A stretch of DNA of 64,000 bases. Source: Ekhidna sp964289745. Its GTDB lineage: Bacteria; Bacteroidota; Bacteroidia; Cytophagales; Cyclobacteriaceae. Every line of letters begins with the position of its first letter. The first letter of the stretch is position 1. Shown in pieces: positions 33,900-42,806 of the stretch. The position numbers and the translations under genes are program-made. The notes beneath the pieces were generated by a model. The model was not told where the DNA came from, made no database searches, and saw only the letters and a list, made by a program, of their open reading frames with translations. The stretch lies in the NCBI GenBank assembly GCA_964289745.1, contig CAXYMM010000001.1, forward strand, positions 1,550,001 through 1,614,000, written 5' to 3'.

Positions 33900-34264
33900 A
33901 ACATATTAGCTATATTATTAATTGCGGATATGGGAATGAAAATGGGAAAATATATGACTTTGCGCCTTGTGTGAGACATAAGGTTACCATATCGGTAATT
34001 TTTAACCATTCAAGAACTTGGAAATAATAATCAGGTTCTTTCTCTAAATGCATTTGAAAATTTTGAACCTCGTAACAGACCTAATGACATAGCTAATATA
34101 TTCTATGAACCACGTAAAGGATGGACTGATTGGATGCCTGCTGGTGTTACATATGATTTGATGGATTCAAATATACTGATCTGTAAAAAACAGGGTTTAG
34201 TGATAATGCATCAGTTTACACTACTATTTGTGACCCTCTAGAGAGAGGTTTAGAATCGCTATAA
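33900..34264 (+). pseudogene. Frameshifted gene remnant, family unknown
   Basis: Three successive frames read like one protein: HISYIINCGYGNENGKIYDF (about 33900-33963), then FEPRNRPNDIANIFYEPRKG and WTDWMPAGVTYDLMDSN (about 34054-34180), then, after a shift, GFSDNASVYTTICDP to a TAA at 34264. Each stretch ends at or near a stop in its own frame. The composition is protein-like and unlike the rest of the gap. I do not recognise the family. No intact start is visible. Confidence 0.45.
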
Positions 34265-34344
34265 GCTTTCAAGGATAGGCTTTTGAGTGAAAATGGAAGT
34301 AGAGAACACTTTTGCTCTTATTATATAAAAAATAGCCGTTAAGT

Positions 34345-34370
34345 ACCACGCCAAAAGCGTGGTGTCTTTC
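34345..34370 (+). terminator. Hairpin, candidate terminator
   Basis: ACCACGC (34345-34351) pairs perfectly with GCGTGGT (34357-34363) over a CAAAA loop, followed by GTCTTTCTG. The stem is GC-rich and strong; the T-run after it is broken. It would end transcription from the remnant gene on the + strand, or serve as a boundary element. Confidence 0.45.
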
Positions 34371-34691
34371 TGTTATAATTTTTAAATAAAAAAGCAGAAA
34401 GTAATGATCGAAATTGCGAATTAATCTTTAATTGATCTATAGAGACTATAAGACCAAACCCTTTCCTGAATTTGATTCCTACTAATTTGACCAACTCAGC
34501 AATGGGTGGTAACTTTATTAAGGTATTAAAGTATAATGTGATTAATTTTTATTTAAAGAAATAAGACCTAAGGTGTAATGGAAATAAAAAAATTGAATAA
34601 ATCTATTATTAATTATTAATGTTAAAAAAATATTAATACAAAAGAAGAATGCCTAAATGAATCTTTTAAGATATAAGGCGAAAACTTTAAC

Positions 34692-35396
34692 ATGGCTCAT
34701 ATGAATAAAGTTGTAAGTAGCTGGAAAGAAGCTTTGCAAGGTGTTGAGGACAATATGACCTTGATGATGGGAGGATTCGGTCTTTGCGGAATTCCCGAGA
34801 ATTGTATAGCTGGACTGGTAGAACTGGGAATTACTGGAGTTACCTGTATTTCTAACAATGCAGGAGTTGATGATTTTGGACTAGGATTATTAATTCAGAA
34901 AAAGCAGATCAAAAAAATGATTTCCTCTTATGTAGGTGAAAATGTGGAATTTGAGCGGCAAATGTTGTCTGGTGAGCTTGAGGTAGAACTAATTCCTCAG
35001 GGATCATTAGCAGAACGCTGTAGAGCTGGAGGGGCAGGAATACCAGCATTCTTTACACCTGCAGGCTATGGCACTGAAGTTGGAGAAGGCAAAGAAATGC
35101 GTGAGTTCAATGGCAAACCACATATATTGGAATCTGCCTTAACTGCTGATTTTGCTATGGTAAAAGCCTGGAAAGGAGATCATGATGGAAACTTGATATT
35201 CAAAGGTTCTGCGAGAAATTTTAATCTTCCCATGGCTACCGCTGGTAAAATAACCATAGCAGAGGTAGAGGAATTGGTAGAGCCAGGAGAACTAGATCCA
35301 AATCATATTCATACACCTGGGATATTCGTGCAACGTATTTTTCAAGGGAAGCATTACGAAAAGCGAATTGAACAAAGAACAACCAGATCAAAATAA
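34692..35396 (+). CDS. scoA: 3-oxoacid CoA-transferase subunit A
   Basis: The product (234 aa) is the alpha subunit of a succinyl-CoA:3-oxoacid CoA-transferase, which activates acetoacetate. The N-terminal GGFGLCGIPENCIAGLVELG near residues 27-46 and the GSLAERCRAGGAGIPAFFTP region near 108-127 are the family signature. ATG 34692 and an in-frame ATG at 34701 (MNKVVSSWKEAL) are both possible starts; the first has the A-rich upstream typical of the phylum. It pairs with scoB 2 nt later. Confidence 0.94.
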   Translation: MAHMNKVVSSWKEALQGVEDNMTLMMGGFGLCGIPENCIAGLVELGITGVTCISNNAGVDDFGLGLLIQKKQIKKMISSYVGENVEFERQMLSGELEVELIPQGSLAERCRAGGAGIPAFFTPAGYGTEVGEGKEMREFNGKPHILESALTADFAMVKAWKGDHDGNLIFKGSARNFNLPMATAGKITIAEVEELVEPGELDPNHIHTPGIFVQRIFQGKHYEKRIEQRTTRSK

Positions 35397-35398
35397 TC

Positions 35399-36052
35399 GT
35401 GCTTGATAAAAATGGAATAGCGAAAAGAATCGCTCAAGAGTTGCAAGATGGTTGGTACGTTAACTTGGGTATAGGAATACCAACATTGGTATCGAACTAC
35501 ATTCCTAAGGGCATAGCCGTCGAGTTTCAATCTGAGAATGGCATCTTGGGCATGGGGTCATTCCCTACAGAGGAAGAAGTGGATGCAGACATGATCAATG
35601 CTGGCAAACAGACGGTAACCCTGCTTCCTGGTGCCTCTATTTTTGATTCTGCTACCTCGTTTGCAATGATTAGAGGTCAGCATGTTCAACTTACGGTACT
35701 TGGAGCTATGGAGGTATCTGAAACAGGGGATATTTCTAACTGGAAAATTCCTGGCAAGATGATAAAAGGAATGGGCGGAGCTATGGATTTAGTTGCTTCC
35801 GCAGAAAACATTATTGTGGCCATGATGCATACCAACAAATCCGGAGATTCAAAACTTTTATCGAAATGTACACTTCCTTTAACAGGAGTAAAATGCGTAA
35901 AGAAAATTGTAACCAACCTAGCCGTATTAGATGTTACGGATAGCGGGTTTAAGCTTTTGGAAAGAGCACCAGGCGTTAGTGTGGAAGATATTAAGAATGC
36001 TACAGCAGGAAAGCTTATTACAGAAGGCGAAATCCCCGAGATGAGCATTTAA
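35399..36052 (+). CDS. scoB: 3-oxoacid CoA-transferase subunit B
   Basis: The beta subunit (217 aa) carries the catalytic glutamate, seen in VEFQSENGILGMG near residues 41-53, after YVNLGIGIPTLVSNYIP. The product opens acetoacetate to the two acetyl-CoA route, or runs it backwards. It starts with GTG at 35399, 2 nt after scoA; no better ATG is in range. The operon seems to end at the hairpin 36055-36082. Confidence 0.94.
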   Translation: MLDKNGIAKRIAQELQDGWYVNLGIGIPTLVSNYIPKGIAVEFQSENGILGMGSFPTEEEVDADMINAGKQTVTLLPGASIFDSATSFAMIRGQHVQLTVLGAMEVSETGDISNWKIPGKMIKGMGGAMDLVASAENIIVAMMHTNKSGDSKLLSKCTLPLTGVKCVKKIVTNLAVLDVTDSGFKLLERAPGVSVEDIKNATAGKLITEGEIPEMSI

Positions 36053-36054
36053 AT

Positions 36055-36082
36055 AAAAAAAAGCGCACTAATGTGAGCCTTT
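36055..36082. terminator. Terminator shared by scoB and a convergent gene
   Basis: GCGCAC (36063-36068) pairs with GTGAGC (36073-36078) over TAAT with one G-A mismatch. On the - strand the stem is followed by eight T (36062-36055 as A on +), a good intrinsic terminator for the gene at 36113. On the + strand only four T follow, so scoB termination here is weaker. Confidence 0.5.
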
Positions 36083-36112
36083 TCCCCTAATTAATAAGGT
36101 ACTAAATTCTTG

Positions 36113-36583
36113 CTAGTTCATTACAATCTTATCTTCAAACACTCTGGTAATGAGGTCAATACCTTTCGTGCTCCATAGTTCAGATTCGAGTTGTTGAGTA
36201 TCTTGATATCTAATATTTAGAGCAATTGTAATAATATGGTTAAGTTGTTTTTGCGCCACTTTTACTTCGATAGTACCTTTCTTAACTCCTTTGCAAAGAT
36301 GTTTGCTTACTTTTTTTACAGAGTTATAAATGGAAGGCTTTTCTGTAATGGTCATCTCAGATCGTGAGATGCTATTAAACTCCTTGTAAGTATAGCTCTC
36401 TTTCAAAAGCTGCATTTTTAGACCAATTTCCTCTCCTAGAAGATGCTTCTTAATATTGGTTTCTTGTACTTCCTCTTGCTCTTTACCGTCGTAACGAAAC
36501 ATATAAGATTGTGCGGATGTAGAACGCACCGAAAAAACCAATGCTAAGATGAATGTCGCCAAAACGTTTAATTTTAATTTCAT
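36113..36583 (-). CDS. Hypothetical secreted protein
   Basis: The family of this 156-aa protein was not recognised. A signal peptide is clear (MKLKLNVLATFILALVFSVR, cut after STSAQ near residue 25). The mature part is a soluble, lysine-rich domain with one cysteine (KHLCKGVKKG). It converges with scoB. A TAATTTTG box on the - strand (36624-36617) fits a -7 element, without a -33 partner. Confidence 0.65.
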   Translation of the reverse strand: MKLKLNVLATFILALVFSVRSTSAQSYMFRYDGKEQEEVQETNIKKHLLGEEIGLKMQLLKESYTYKEFNSISRSEMTITEKPSIYNSVKKVSKHLCKGVKKGTIEVKVAQKQLNHIITIALNIRYQDTQQLESELWSTKGIDLITRVFEDKIVMN

Positions 36584-36616
36584 AATTCTAAATAGTTTTA
36601 ATTATTTTCGATTCAA

Positions 36617-36624
36617 CAAAATTA
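36617..36624 (-). promoter_or_regulatory. -7 box for the secreted protein gene at 36113
   Basis: TAATTTTG on the - strand matches TAnnTTTG and lies 34 nt before ATG 36583. No TTG was found at the -33 distance, so this is a half match only. Confidence 0.3.
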
Positions 36625-37021
36625 ACTTTAAACCAGTTTATTTTTATTATTTTGATGAATAATTACTATATATCTAATAAAAAATAATTTTTTTGAATTT
36701 CATTTAATTTATGAATTTGAACAATTCACATTTTGTTATTTTATCAATAGAAAATGAAGGGATACTGTCTAGTCTGCTATTTGGTTTGGTAAATGACTTA
36801 TTGCAAAATGGAATATCTACTTTTAGTCCCAATTTTATTTTTTAATAAATGATTATAGATGGTTAGTTTCATTATCAAGCACATGAGTTCTTCATGTTTA
36901 TCTTGTTATACATCACTAAGGCAGAATACTTTTAACGTCCTCATGGAGTAGGTCTTTTTCTGATAGTTAGGTATAACGAATTACCGTTAGGTTAAAGCAG
37001 TTTAATGCCAATTTTTCGTAT

Positions 37022-37174
37022 TAAATCAATTATGCACAAGTTGAAAAAACGATGATTCAGACTTGGTACGAGAAAATAAAAAAGGCTTTGAAGAATGAAT
37101 TTGGATTTAATGTTTCTGTAATTGTTAAAGAAACTCATTTTCTATCCTATACATGGCGACAAATCATTGACTAA
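37022..37174 (+). pseudogene. DUF1697 family gene relic
   Basis: The frame reads TWYEKIKKALKNEFGFNVSV then IVKETHFLSYTWRQIID and a stop. This matches the segment of DUF1697 proteins that reads roughly LEKKIEKALKEEFGFDVPVIVRT. The usual protein is about 180 aa, starts with a GINVGG motif and continues for another 100 residues; both ends are missing here. It lies directly before nhaC. Confidence 0.45.
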
Positions 37175-37207
37175 TCTCTAATTTCGAGAGTAAGCCAAAA
37201 TGATCCT

Positions 37208-38683
37208 ATGAAAGAATCTAAAAAACCCACTCTCCTACAATCTTTCATTCCCATTATTTTTTTAATGCTACTCCTGATCATCAATGTGGGAATTTTTGGA
37301 AGTAAATCTTTGGGTGGGTCTAACCAAATGGTTTTGATAATCTCTGCTGGCGTAGCCGCTATTGTAGCGAATAGGATTGGGTTTTCATGGGGAGAAATAC
37401 AAGAAGGTATTGTTAAAAGTATTAGTTCCGCCATGGCATCTATCCTGATACTTTTGATGATTGGCGCACTAGCTGGAACATGGATGTTAAGTGGGATTGT
37501 ACCCGCCATGATTTATTATGGGTTGCAAATTCTCAATCCAACCATTTTTCTTGTTGCCGCCTGTATTGTCTGTTCGGTCGTATCCATTGCGACAGGAAGC
37601 TCATGGACCACAGTAGCTACAGTAGGAATTGCGCTAATTGGTATTGGAAAAGCACTAGGAATGTCTGAAGGGCTAGTGGCAGGTGCCATCCTCTCAGGTG
37701 CATACTTTGGTGATAAAATGTCCCCGCTATCTGATACAACCAATCTAGCCCCAGCTATGGCCGGAACAGACCTTTTCACTCATATTCGGTATATGACCGT
37801 TACTACAGTACCCTCCATCCTGATTGCATTAGTCATTTTTTTAGTTATTGGGCTCACAAATGATTCCAGTGGAGCCATTGCTGGGAAAGAAGAGATTCTA
37901 GTCGCAATCGATAGTACATTTAATATAAACGGTTGGCTTTTTATCGTCCCTGCGATTGTAATTTTTTTAATCGTGAAAAAAATGCCTGCCCTACCTGCCA
38001 TTCTTATTGGCACCTTACTCGGAAGTATTTTTGCATTGATTTTCCAACCGAATCTTGTAAATATTGCAGCGCAAGAGGCCAGCTTCGATGGTGCACTTTA
38101 TGATTATTTTCCAAAAACAGTTAGTCAGAAATTTATCGGTACCATGCAAGCCATGTTTGGAGATATTTCGTTTACCACCAATAATGCTGTGTTGGATGAC
38201 GAAGGCCTGCTTAGCAGTTCTGGTATGTACGGAATGTTGCACACAATATGGTTGATTTTTGCAGCCATGATTTTTGGGGGAGTAATGGAGCGCACGGGCA
38301 TGTTGAGGTGCATAGCTCAGGTTATTATTTCAAAAATAGAGTCTATCGGATCTTTGATTTCCAGTACTGTGGGTACATGTATTTTCTTTAATCTGACAGC
38401 ATCCGATCAATATCTCGCTATTGTCGTGCCTGGAAGAATGTATGCAGATACGTATAAGGCAAAAGGTTTAGCTCCTGAAAATCTAAGTAGAACATTAGAG
38501 GATTCTGGAACTGTAACCTCTGTACTCATTCCTTGGAATACCTGTGGTGCCTATCATTCTACCGTATTAGGGGTTTCTACAGGTACCTATCTTCCCTACT
38601 GTTTTTTCAACATTATAAGTCCATTGATGACGATCGCTGTTGCCTACACAGGGTTTAAAATAAGAAAGCTAAGGGCGAAGTGA
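37208..38683 (+). CDS. nhaC: Na+/H+ antiporter NhaC family
   Basis: The product (491 aa) is an inner-membrane antiporter of the NhaC type, exporting Na+ in exchange for protons or a related ion pair. About 11-12 hydrophobic helices are visible. Family motifs include the central ATGSSWTTVATVGIALIGIG near residues 128-147, GAYFGDKMSPLSDTTNLAP near 163-181, and the C-terminal WNTCGAYHSTVLGVSTGTYLP. It is followed, with a 4-nt GTGA overlap, by the exonuclease pseudogene. Confidence 0.92.
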   Translation: MKESKKPTLLQSFIPIIFLMLLLIINVGIFGSKSLGGSNQMVLIISAGVAAIVANRIGFSWGEIQEGIVKSISSAMASILILLMIGALAGTWMLSGIVPAMIYYGLQILNPTIFLVAACIVCSVVSIATGSSWTTVATVGIALIGIGKALGMSEGLVAGAILSGAYFGDKMSPLSDTTNLAPAMAGTDLFTHIRYMTVTTVPSILIALVIFLVIGLTNDSSGAIAGKEEILVAIDSTFNINGWLFIVPAIVIFLIVKKMPALPAILIGTLLGSIFALIFQPNLVNIAAQEASFDGALYDYFPKTVSQKFIGTMQAMFGDISFTTNNAVLDDEGLLSSSGMYGMLHTIWLIFAAMIFGGVMERTGMLRCIAQVIISKIESIGSLISSTVGTCIFFNLTASDQYLAIVVPGRMYADTYKAKGLAPENLSRTLEDSGTVTSVLIPWNTCGAYHSTVLGVSTGTYLPYCFFNIISPLMTIAVAYTGFKIRKLRAK

Positions 38684-39267
38684 ATCTATTCGATACCATC
38701 ACAAATGAAGAGGTTCAAAAACTGCCCTTAAAATTATTTGAGGGCGACATTCACATAGTCGATGGGCAACCAGAATGCGAAGAAGCAATTGTCCAACTTC
38801 AAAGGGAGTGTGTAGTAGGCTTCGATACTGAAACCAAGCCCACCTTTGTAAAAGGAAAGTATCATCCAACGGCAATTATCTAATTAACTACGTAAAAAGA
38901 AGCTTTTCTATTTCGGTTGAAAAAAATCCCCAACGCTGAACCCATATTTCGTCTGCTCAAAGATAATACAGTAGCAAAGCTGGACATTAGCATAGCAGAC
39001 GATCTAAAGGATTTGATGGAAATACAACCTTTTTACCCTCAAAATTTCTTTGACTTGAACGATACTGTAAGAGAGATTGGCATTCAGCATATGGGTGACA
39101 GAAAATTGGCAGCTCTTTGTCTTGAATACCGCATTTCTAAGAGGCAACGGGTATCGAACTGGGAAAATGAAGAACTCACAGAAAAACAGCAACGCTATGC
39201 TGCTACTGATGCGTGGGTATGTCTTGCTATTCAGAAAAAACTTCGATTTCAAGGACATATTGATTGA
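38680..39267 (+). pseudogene. 3'-5' exonuclease (DEDDy, RNase D-like) with two in-frame stops
   Basis: A single frame of 195 codons from GTG 38680 reads a complete 3'-5' exonuclease domain, apart from TAA at codons 68 (38881) and 72 (38893). The DEDDy residues are all there: Asp49 and Glu51 in GFDTETKP, the Asp pair in SIADDLKDL (about 107-108), and Tyr173 and Asp177 in YAATDAW. Between the stops the frame reads LTT and after them KEAFLFRLKKIPNAEP, so no bases were lost. A CAA-to-TAA change at codon 68 is likely. It is either a recent pseudogene or, less likely, read through. It overlaps nhaC by 4 nt. Confidence 0.8.
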
Positions 39268-39307
39268 AAAGAGAACCCTCTTAGGCCATTCCATGTTTTA
39301 ACCTCGT

Positions 39308-41047
39308 ATGAGCAAAACTAAAAACGTCACCTTTTCTTGGGCCTTTAAAAATATTATATGGCCTAGAAGAAAAACCATCTTTATTGGGTTTTTTCTTATT
39401 ATCATTACGCGTCCTGCTGGACTGGTCTTACCATGGGCTACTCGCTACCTCATTGATGATGTGGCAGTAAATGGCGACCTGACATTGCTGAGATGGCTAC
39501 TAATCGGTATTGTTATAAGTTTACTTATTCAGGCAACAGGTTCTTTTCTGTTGACTCGAATTTTGAGTGTAGAGGCGCAATATTTGATTTCAGAATTGCG
39601 AGTGAAAGTGCAGAAAAAAGTACTCTCTCTTCCAATTAGTTTTTTTGATAACACAAAATCAGGAGAGCTAGTATCACGTATTATGACGGATGTTGAAGGA
39701 GTTCGTAATTTGGTGGGTACAGGTTTAGTACAGTTGGTGGGTGGAGTTCTAACCTCAATCATTTCCATTGTATTTCTTATTCAAATGAACCCCTACATGA
39801 CCGCTTTAACGCTCGTTCCAGTTGGGGTATTTGGATATATTGCCTTAAAAGCGTTTGGGAAAATAAGGCCTATTTTCCGTGAAAGAGGGAAGCTCAATGC
39901 TGAGGTAACAGGCAGACTTACCGAGTCTTTAAATGGAGTGCGTGTAATCAAAGGCTTTAATGCGGAAGAGTCTGAAAACAGAACATTTGAGGAAGGTGCT
40001 ATCCGACTGTATGAAAATGTAAAGTCTAGTCTTACAGCTACTGCTTTGGTGTCCAGTACCGGAACCTTTTTGATAGGGCTGGCAAGTGCAGGTGTTTTGG
40101 GAATGGGTGTTTACTACATCATTCAAGGAGAAATGAAGACAGGAGAATTGCTCTCATTTATTTCTTTCTTGGGCTTTATGATTGCCCCTATTGTACAAAT
40201 GAGCAATATCGGGAGTCAACTAACCGAAGCCTTTGCAGGGTTGGATCGTTCAGAAGAAATTATGAAAATGGATTCTGAAAATATTGCCGAGGATCGTTCA
40301 ATTGATCTAAAAGAAGTGAGCGGAGATATTAAATTTGAAAATGTGACCTTTTCTTACGAAGATGGAAAAAAAGTTGTTCATGATATTTCTTTTGATGCCC
40401 CAAAAGGTTCAGTCACAGCATTGGTGGGGAGTTCAGGATCGGGTAAGTCTACCACAGCAAGTCTAGCGGCATCTTTTCTTACTCCAAAATCAGGAATGAT
40501 TACTATCGACGGGCGGGATCTTTCTAAGGTTAATCTAGAAAATTATAGAAAAAACCTAGGAGTGGTGCTGCAAGATGATTTTCTATTTGAAGGAACAATA
40601 CGAAATAATATTGTTTTTCCCAGACCCAATGCTACAGAAAGTGAAATTCAAGAAGCAGTAAAGGCTGCATATGTTAATGAATTTACTGATCGGTTTGAAG
40701 ATGGGCTAGAAACCGTAGTTGGCGAACGGGGAGTGAAGCTTTCTGGTGGTCAGCAGCAAAGAATTTCGATTGCAAGGGCTATTTTGGCGAATCCAAAAAT
40801 CATCATTTTGGACGAGGCCACCTCCAATTTAGATACGGAAAGTGAGACATATATTCAAAAAAGTTTGAATGTATTGATGAAAAATAGAACCACCTTTGTA
40901 ATCGCTCACAGGCTTAGCACTATCAGACAGGCTGATCAGATTTTAGTAATCGAGCAAGGAGAAATTTTTGAGCGTGGAACGCACGACGAATTGATTAAGA
41001 AAAAAGGACGCTACTACGAGCTTTATACCTATCAGAGCAGAATTTAA
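39308..41047 (+). CDS. ABC exporter, fused permease-ATPase
   Basis: The product (579 aa) is a half-transporter of the MsbA/lipid-multidrug exporter type that works as a dimer in the inner membrane. Six transmembrane segments fall in about residues 20-310. The ATPase domain has Walker A VGSSGSGKST near 375-384, the signature LSGGQQQRISIARAIL near 478-493, and Walker B IIILDEATSNLD. The substrate cannot be told from the sequence; lipid-linked molecules or drugs are possible. Confidence 0.92.
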   Translation: MSKTKNVTFSWAFKNIIWPRRKTIFIGFFLIIITRPAGLVLPWATRYLIDDVAVNGDLTLLRWLLIGIVISLLIQATGSFLLTRILSVEAQYLISELRVKVQKKVLSLPISFFDNTKSGELVSRIMTDVEGVRNLVGTGLVQLVGGVLTSIISIVFLIQMNPYMTALTLVPVGVFGYIALKAFGKIRPIFRERGKLNAEVTGRLTESLNGVRVIKGFNAEESENRTFEEGAIRLYENVKSSLTATALVSSTGTFLIGLASAGVLGMGVYYIIQGEMKTGELLSFISFLGFMIAPIVQMSNIGSQLTEAFAGLDRSEEIMKMDSENIAEDRSIDLKEVSGDIKFENVTFSYEDGKKVVHDISFDAPKGSVTALVGSSGSGKSTTASLAASFLTPKSGMITIDGRDLSKVNLENYRKNLGVVLQDDFLFEGTIRNNIVFPRPNATESEIQEAVKAAYVNEFTDRFEDGLETVVGERGVKLSGGQQQRISIARAILANPKIIILDEATSNLDTESETYIQKSLNVLMKNRTTFVIAHRLSTIRQADQILVIEQGEIFERGTHDELIKKKGRYYELYTYQSRI

Positions 41048-41452
41048 TTCAGGGAATCAAAAGGAGTACTACTGTATTTCATATTCGCAAAGAAGTGATA
41101 ATTACTACCGCTTGAAGTGGGGAGGATAGAAGTGAAGTAAGCATGTAAATTAAGTAGAGATTAGCGTAATCTTGAAATGGAATATTGGTTCATCTGGAGT
41201 GATGGATTACCAACATAAGGAAATGACTGAAGCACCAAAGTGTCTAAACTCACAGAAGAGAATGAACCAGTTATATCCTTGGAGTGCCAAGTTCCCAATT
41301 AAAAAATTAAGAAATTGCCTTTAAGAAACTGGACAGGCTTATGGCTATAGCATCCGTGAAAATAAGAAGGTTATAAAACCAAAGCAACCCACTCTAGTAG
41401 CGAAAAAACCCTCACTGTAATCAGCGAGGATTTTAAAAATGATTTTTTAAGA
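41048..41452. other. Intergenic stretch between the ABC exporter and accC
   Basis: This 405-nt gap lies between convergent genes. The only supported element is the accC terminator at 41402-41430. Short open stretches on the + strand (for example around 41201-41323) have no recognised product. No repeat or RNA was seen. Confidence 0.5.
41402..41430 (-). terminator. Terminator of the acc operon
   Basis: On the - strand CCTCGCTG (41429-41422) pairs with CAGTGAGG (41417-41410) over ATTA, eight pairs with one G-T, followed by G and six T (41408-41403). It lies about 25 nt after the accC stop. On the + strand only four T follow the stem, so it may also slow transcription from the exporter gene. 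Confidence 0.75.
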
Positions 41453-42796
41453 CTAAAGCCTACTAAAGTCCCAATCTTCAAGGTATTTTGTGGTAAACTT
41501 TCCAGATCTAAAACCTTCGTCATCCATCATCTTCAAATGGAATGGAATGGTTGTTTTGATTCCTTCAATTACTGTTTCTTCTAGTGCACGTTTCATCTTT
41601 ATGATCGTCTCTTCACGAGTTTGGGCACTTACGATGAGTTTGCCAATCATTGAGTCGTAGAACGGAGGGATCACATAGCCTGCATAAACGTGACTATCAA
41701 TACGAATCCCGTGTCCACCAGGAAAGTGCAAGTTGGTAATCTTACCAGGGCTTGGACGGAAGTCATTGCCTGGATCTTCGGCATTGATTCTTACTTCCAT
41801 TGAATGAAGTTGTGGATAGTAATTTCTACCAGATATTTTTTTACCCGATGCTACTTTGATTTGCTCTTTGATCAAATCAAAGTCTGTGACTTCTTCCGTG
41901 ATTGGGTGTTCCACCTGAATACGCGTATTCATTTCCATAAAGTAGAATGCACCGTTCTTATCTACGAGGAACTCCACCGTGCCAGCTCCCTCATAGCCAA
42001 TAGCTTCAGCACCTTTTATAGCTGCAGTCCCCATTTTTTCTCTTAGTTCTTGCGACACAATAGGGGAGGGGGTCTCTTCGATTAGCTTTTGATGTCTCCG
42101 TTGAATCGAACAATCTCTTTCGGATAGGTGGCATGCCTTTCCATCGCTATCACCTAAAATTTGGATTTCAACATGTCGAGGTTCTTCTACGAACTTCTCC
42201 ATATACATGCCGTCATTCCCGAAGGACGCAGCGGCTTCTTGGCGTGCACTATCCCATGCTCTTTTGAATTCAGCTTCTTCTCTGATAAACCGCATTCCTT
42301 TTCCACCACCACCAGCGGTAGCTTTGATCATGACTGGGTAGCCAATTTCTTTAGCCAAGCTCATTCCTTCCTCAGCAGAAGTTAACAATCCATCGGAACC
42401 GGGTACAACAGGCACTTCCGCAGCTATCATCGTAGCTTTAGCCGTGGCTTTGTCGCCCATTTTACTGATCATCTCTTCACTTGCGCCAATGAATTTGATC
42501 CCATTTTCTGAGCATACTTTGGAGAATTCTGCGTTTTCAGACAAGAATCCATATCCTGGATGAATGGCGTCTGCCGCGGTTACTTCTGCGGCCGAAATAA
42601 TATTAGGTATCTTCAAATATGAGTCTTTTCCTGCGGCAGGACCAATGCATACGGCTTCGTCTGCAAAACGTACATGCAAACTATTAGCATCTGCCTTGGA
42701 ATAAACAGCCACGGTTTTGATGCCCATTTCCTTACAGGTTCTAATTACCCGAAGTGCAATTTCACCTCGGTTCGCAATCAATATTTTTTTGAACAT
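41453..42796 (-). CDS. accC: Acetyl-CoA carboxylase, biotin carboxylase subunit
   Basis: AccC (447 aa) carboxylates the biotin on AccB using ATP and bicarbonate, the first half of malonyl-CoA synthesis. The ATP-grasp glycine loop MIKATAGGGGKGMR is near residues 157-170, the HVEIQILGD and MEMNTRIQVEHPITEEVTD motifs near 207 and 287, the latter with the catalytic glutamate and arginine. It lies 10 nt after accB and is the last gene of the operon. Confidence 0.97.
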   Translation of the reverse strand: MFKKILIANRGEIALRVIRTCKEMGIKTVAVYSKADANSLHVRFADEAVCIGPAAGKDSYLKIPNIISAAEVTAADAIHPGYGFLSENAEFSKVCSENGIKFIGASEEMISKMGDKATAKATMIAAEVPVVPGSDGLLTSAEEGMSLAKEIGYPVMIKATAGGGGKGMRFIREEAEFKRAWDSARQEAAASFGNDGMYMEKFVEEPRHVEIQILGDSDGKACHLSERDCSIQRRHQKLIEETPSPIVSQELREKMGTAAIKGAEAIGYEGAGTVEFLVDKNGAFYFMEMNTRIQVEHPITEEVTDFDLIKEQIKVASGKKISGRNYYPQLHSMEVRINAEDPGNDFRPSPGKITNLHFPGGHGIRIDSHVYAGYVIPPFYDSMIGKLIVSAQTREETIIKMKRALEETVIEGIKTTIPFHLKMMDDEGFRSGKFTTKYLEDWDFSRL

Positions 42797-42806
42797 AGCC
42801 GTGGAT

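Larger units (their letters stand above)
33583..34691. other. Long gene-free stretch (1.1 kb)
   Basis: Between the barrel gene and scoA there is no intact gene. It holds the promoter at 33641-33670, a frameshifted gene remnant at about 33900-34264, and a hairpin at 34345-34363. From 34380 to 34691 the sequence is very AT-rich; a short open stretch at 34489-34564 reading NLTNSAMGGNFIKVLKY may be another relic. No transfer RNA or mobile-element end was seen. Confidence 0.5.
36584..37207. other. Gene-free stretch with relics
   Basis: This 624-nt gap holds a DUF1697 relic at 37022-37174 and, at 36711-36845, an ATG-started 44-codon frame beginning MNLNNSHFVILSIENEGIL, which could be a small gene or another relic but has no recognised family. 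The rest is AT-rich without recognisable signals. Confidence 0.4.

Noticed and set aside
38881..38895. Reassigned genetic code (TAA as sense)
   Set aside because: TAA is the normal end of many genes in the window, including rplB, rplC and secY.
33000..39300. Mobile element or integrated island explaining the gene debris
   Set aside because: No transposase, integrase, terminal inverted repeats or target-site duplications were seen; decay in place is the simpler reading.
38881..39303. Separate small gene from TTG 38917
   Set aside because: It is the second part of the exonuclease frame, in phase with the first; better described as one interrupted gene.
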